Positions 5,261 through 5,424 of a stretch of DNA of 5,424 bases are shown in pieces. A program made the translations under genes and the position numbers. Numbering within the stretch: position 1 is the stretch's first letter; each line of letters opens with the position of its first letter. The notes below the pieces were generated by a model. It had not been told where the DNA came from. It searched no databases and saw only the letters and a list, made by a program, of their open reading frames with translations. Origin of the DNA: Acidobacteriota bacterium (lineage in GTDB: Bacteria; Acidobacteriota; Thermoanaerobaculia; Multivoradales; JAHEKO01); the NCBI GenBank assembly GCA_027296385.1, contig JAPUJD010000270.1, positions 1 through 5,424 of the forward strand. Reading direction: 5' to 3'.

Positions 5261-5424
5261 CTACGAGTCCCCCGCGTAGCGGTCGAAACTCACGTCCTGG
5301 TAGTTCGCGGCAGTCACGCTCTCACCCTCCACGACAAAAGTCACGACCTGGCCGGAGCCGGTCAACTCGACGCGAACCTGGTGCTGACTCCCGTCGAAGA
5401 CCTCGGCACAGCTCCTGGCCGCGC
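5261..5424 (-). CDS. C-terminal part of an unrecognised protein (5' end outside window)
   Basis: A minus-strand frame enters from the right edge and ends at TAG (5263-5261), giving 53 visible residues. The composition is protein-like: alternating hydrophobic and polar residues such as QVRVELTGSGQVVTFVVEG suggest beta strands, and the tail DVSFDRYAGDS is acidic and hydrophilic. There is one Cys near the visible start. No family is recognisable from this fragment. The frame was chosen because it is open to the edge with natural composition and ends close to the tRNA cluster, as expected for a convergent neighbour. The start, total length and localisation cannot be seen. Confidence 0.6.
   Translation of the reverse strand, partial: AARSCAEVFDGSQHQVRVELTGSGQVVTFVVEGESVTAANYQDVSFDRYAGDS

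Noticed and set aside
1..5424. CRISPR array, insertion sequence or toxin-antitoxin pair
   Set aside because: No regularly spaced repeats, terminal inverted repeats with a transposase, or recognisable toxin or antitoxin family was found on either strand.

Overview
This is a GC-rich bacterial window, by eye about 65% G+C. It carries three well-recognisable protein genes, one unrecognised small gene, two genes cut by the window edges, and a compact cluster of four tRNA genes. Two undecaprenyl-phosphate genes, an RmlD reductase and a PA14-containing membrane protein together suggest a bacterium that builds lipid-linked, rhamnose-containing surface glycans. A Gram-negative lineage such as Acidobacteriota or Proteobacteria would fit, but no taxonomic marker here settles it.

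Layout. Positions 1-1055 (minus strand) hold the first 351 residues of a membrane protein: an N-terminal membrane segment, an extracytoplasmic PA14 domain, then the start of a multi-spanning region with a GDD motif resembling GT-C glycosyltransferases. Its 3' end lies outside the window. Positions 1056-1623 have no convincing gene but hold candidate promoters and a small hairpin. Positions 1624-3509 (plus) are a two-gene operon with a 4-base overlap: a DUF368/PopT-type polyprenyl-phosphate translocase followed by dTDP-4-dehydrorhamnose reductase (RmlD). Converging on it from the minus strand is uppP (3565-4386), preceded in the same direction by a 73-residue unrecognised ORF (4427-4648). A GC-rich dyad lies between the convergent stops.

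An intergenic region (4649-4799) then carries a perfect inverted repeat and a near-consensus sigma-70-type promoter. The promoter drives tRNA-Pro(UGG), tRNA-Arg(UCU), tRNA-His(GUG) and tRNA-Arg(CCG) on the plus strand, all with encoded CCA ends. A hairpin follows, then the C-terminal 53 codons of a minus-strand gene entering from the right edge.

Functional theme. UppP dephosphorylates undecaprenyl pyrophosphate on the outer face of the cytoplasmic membrane, and PopT-type proteins return the resulting undecaprenyl phosphate to the inner face. The two main steps of lipid-carrier recycling therefore sit about 0.9 kb apart (stop to stop) on opposite strands. Between them is an enzyme that makes dTDP-L-rhamnose, a sugar donor for glycans built on that carrier. 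The partial PA14 protein could be a user of lipid-linked sugars, but this is inference. The tRNA cluster is a separate, housekeeping unit.
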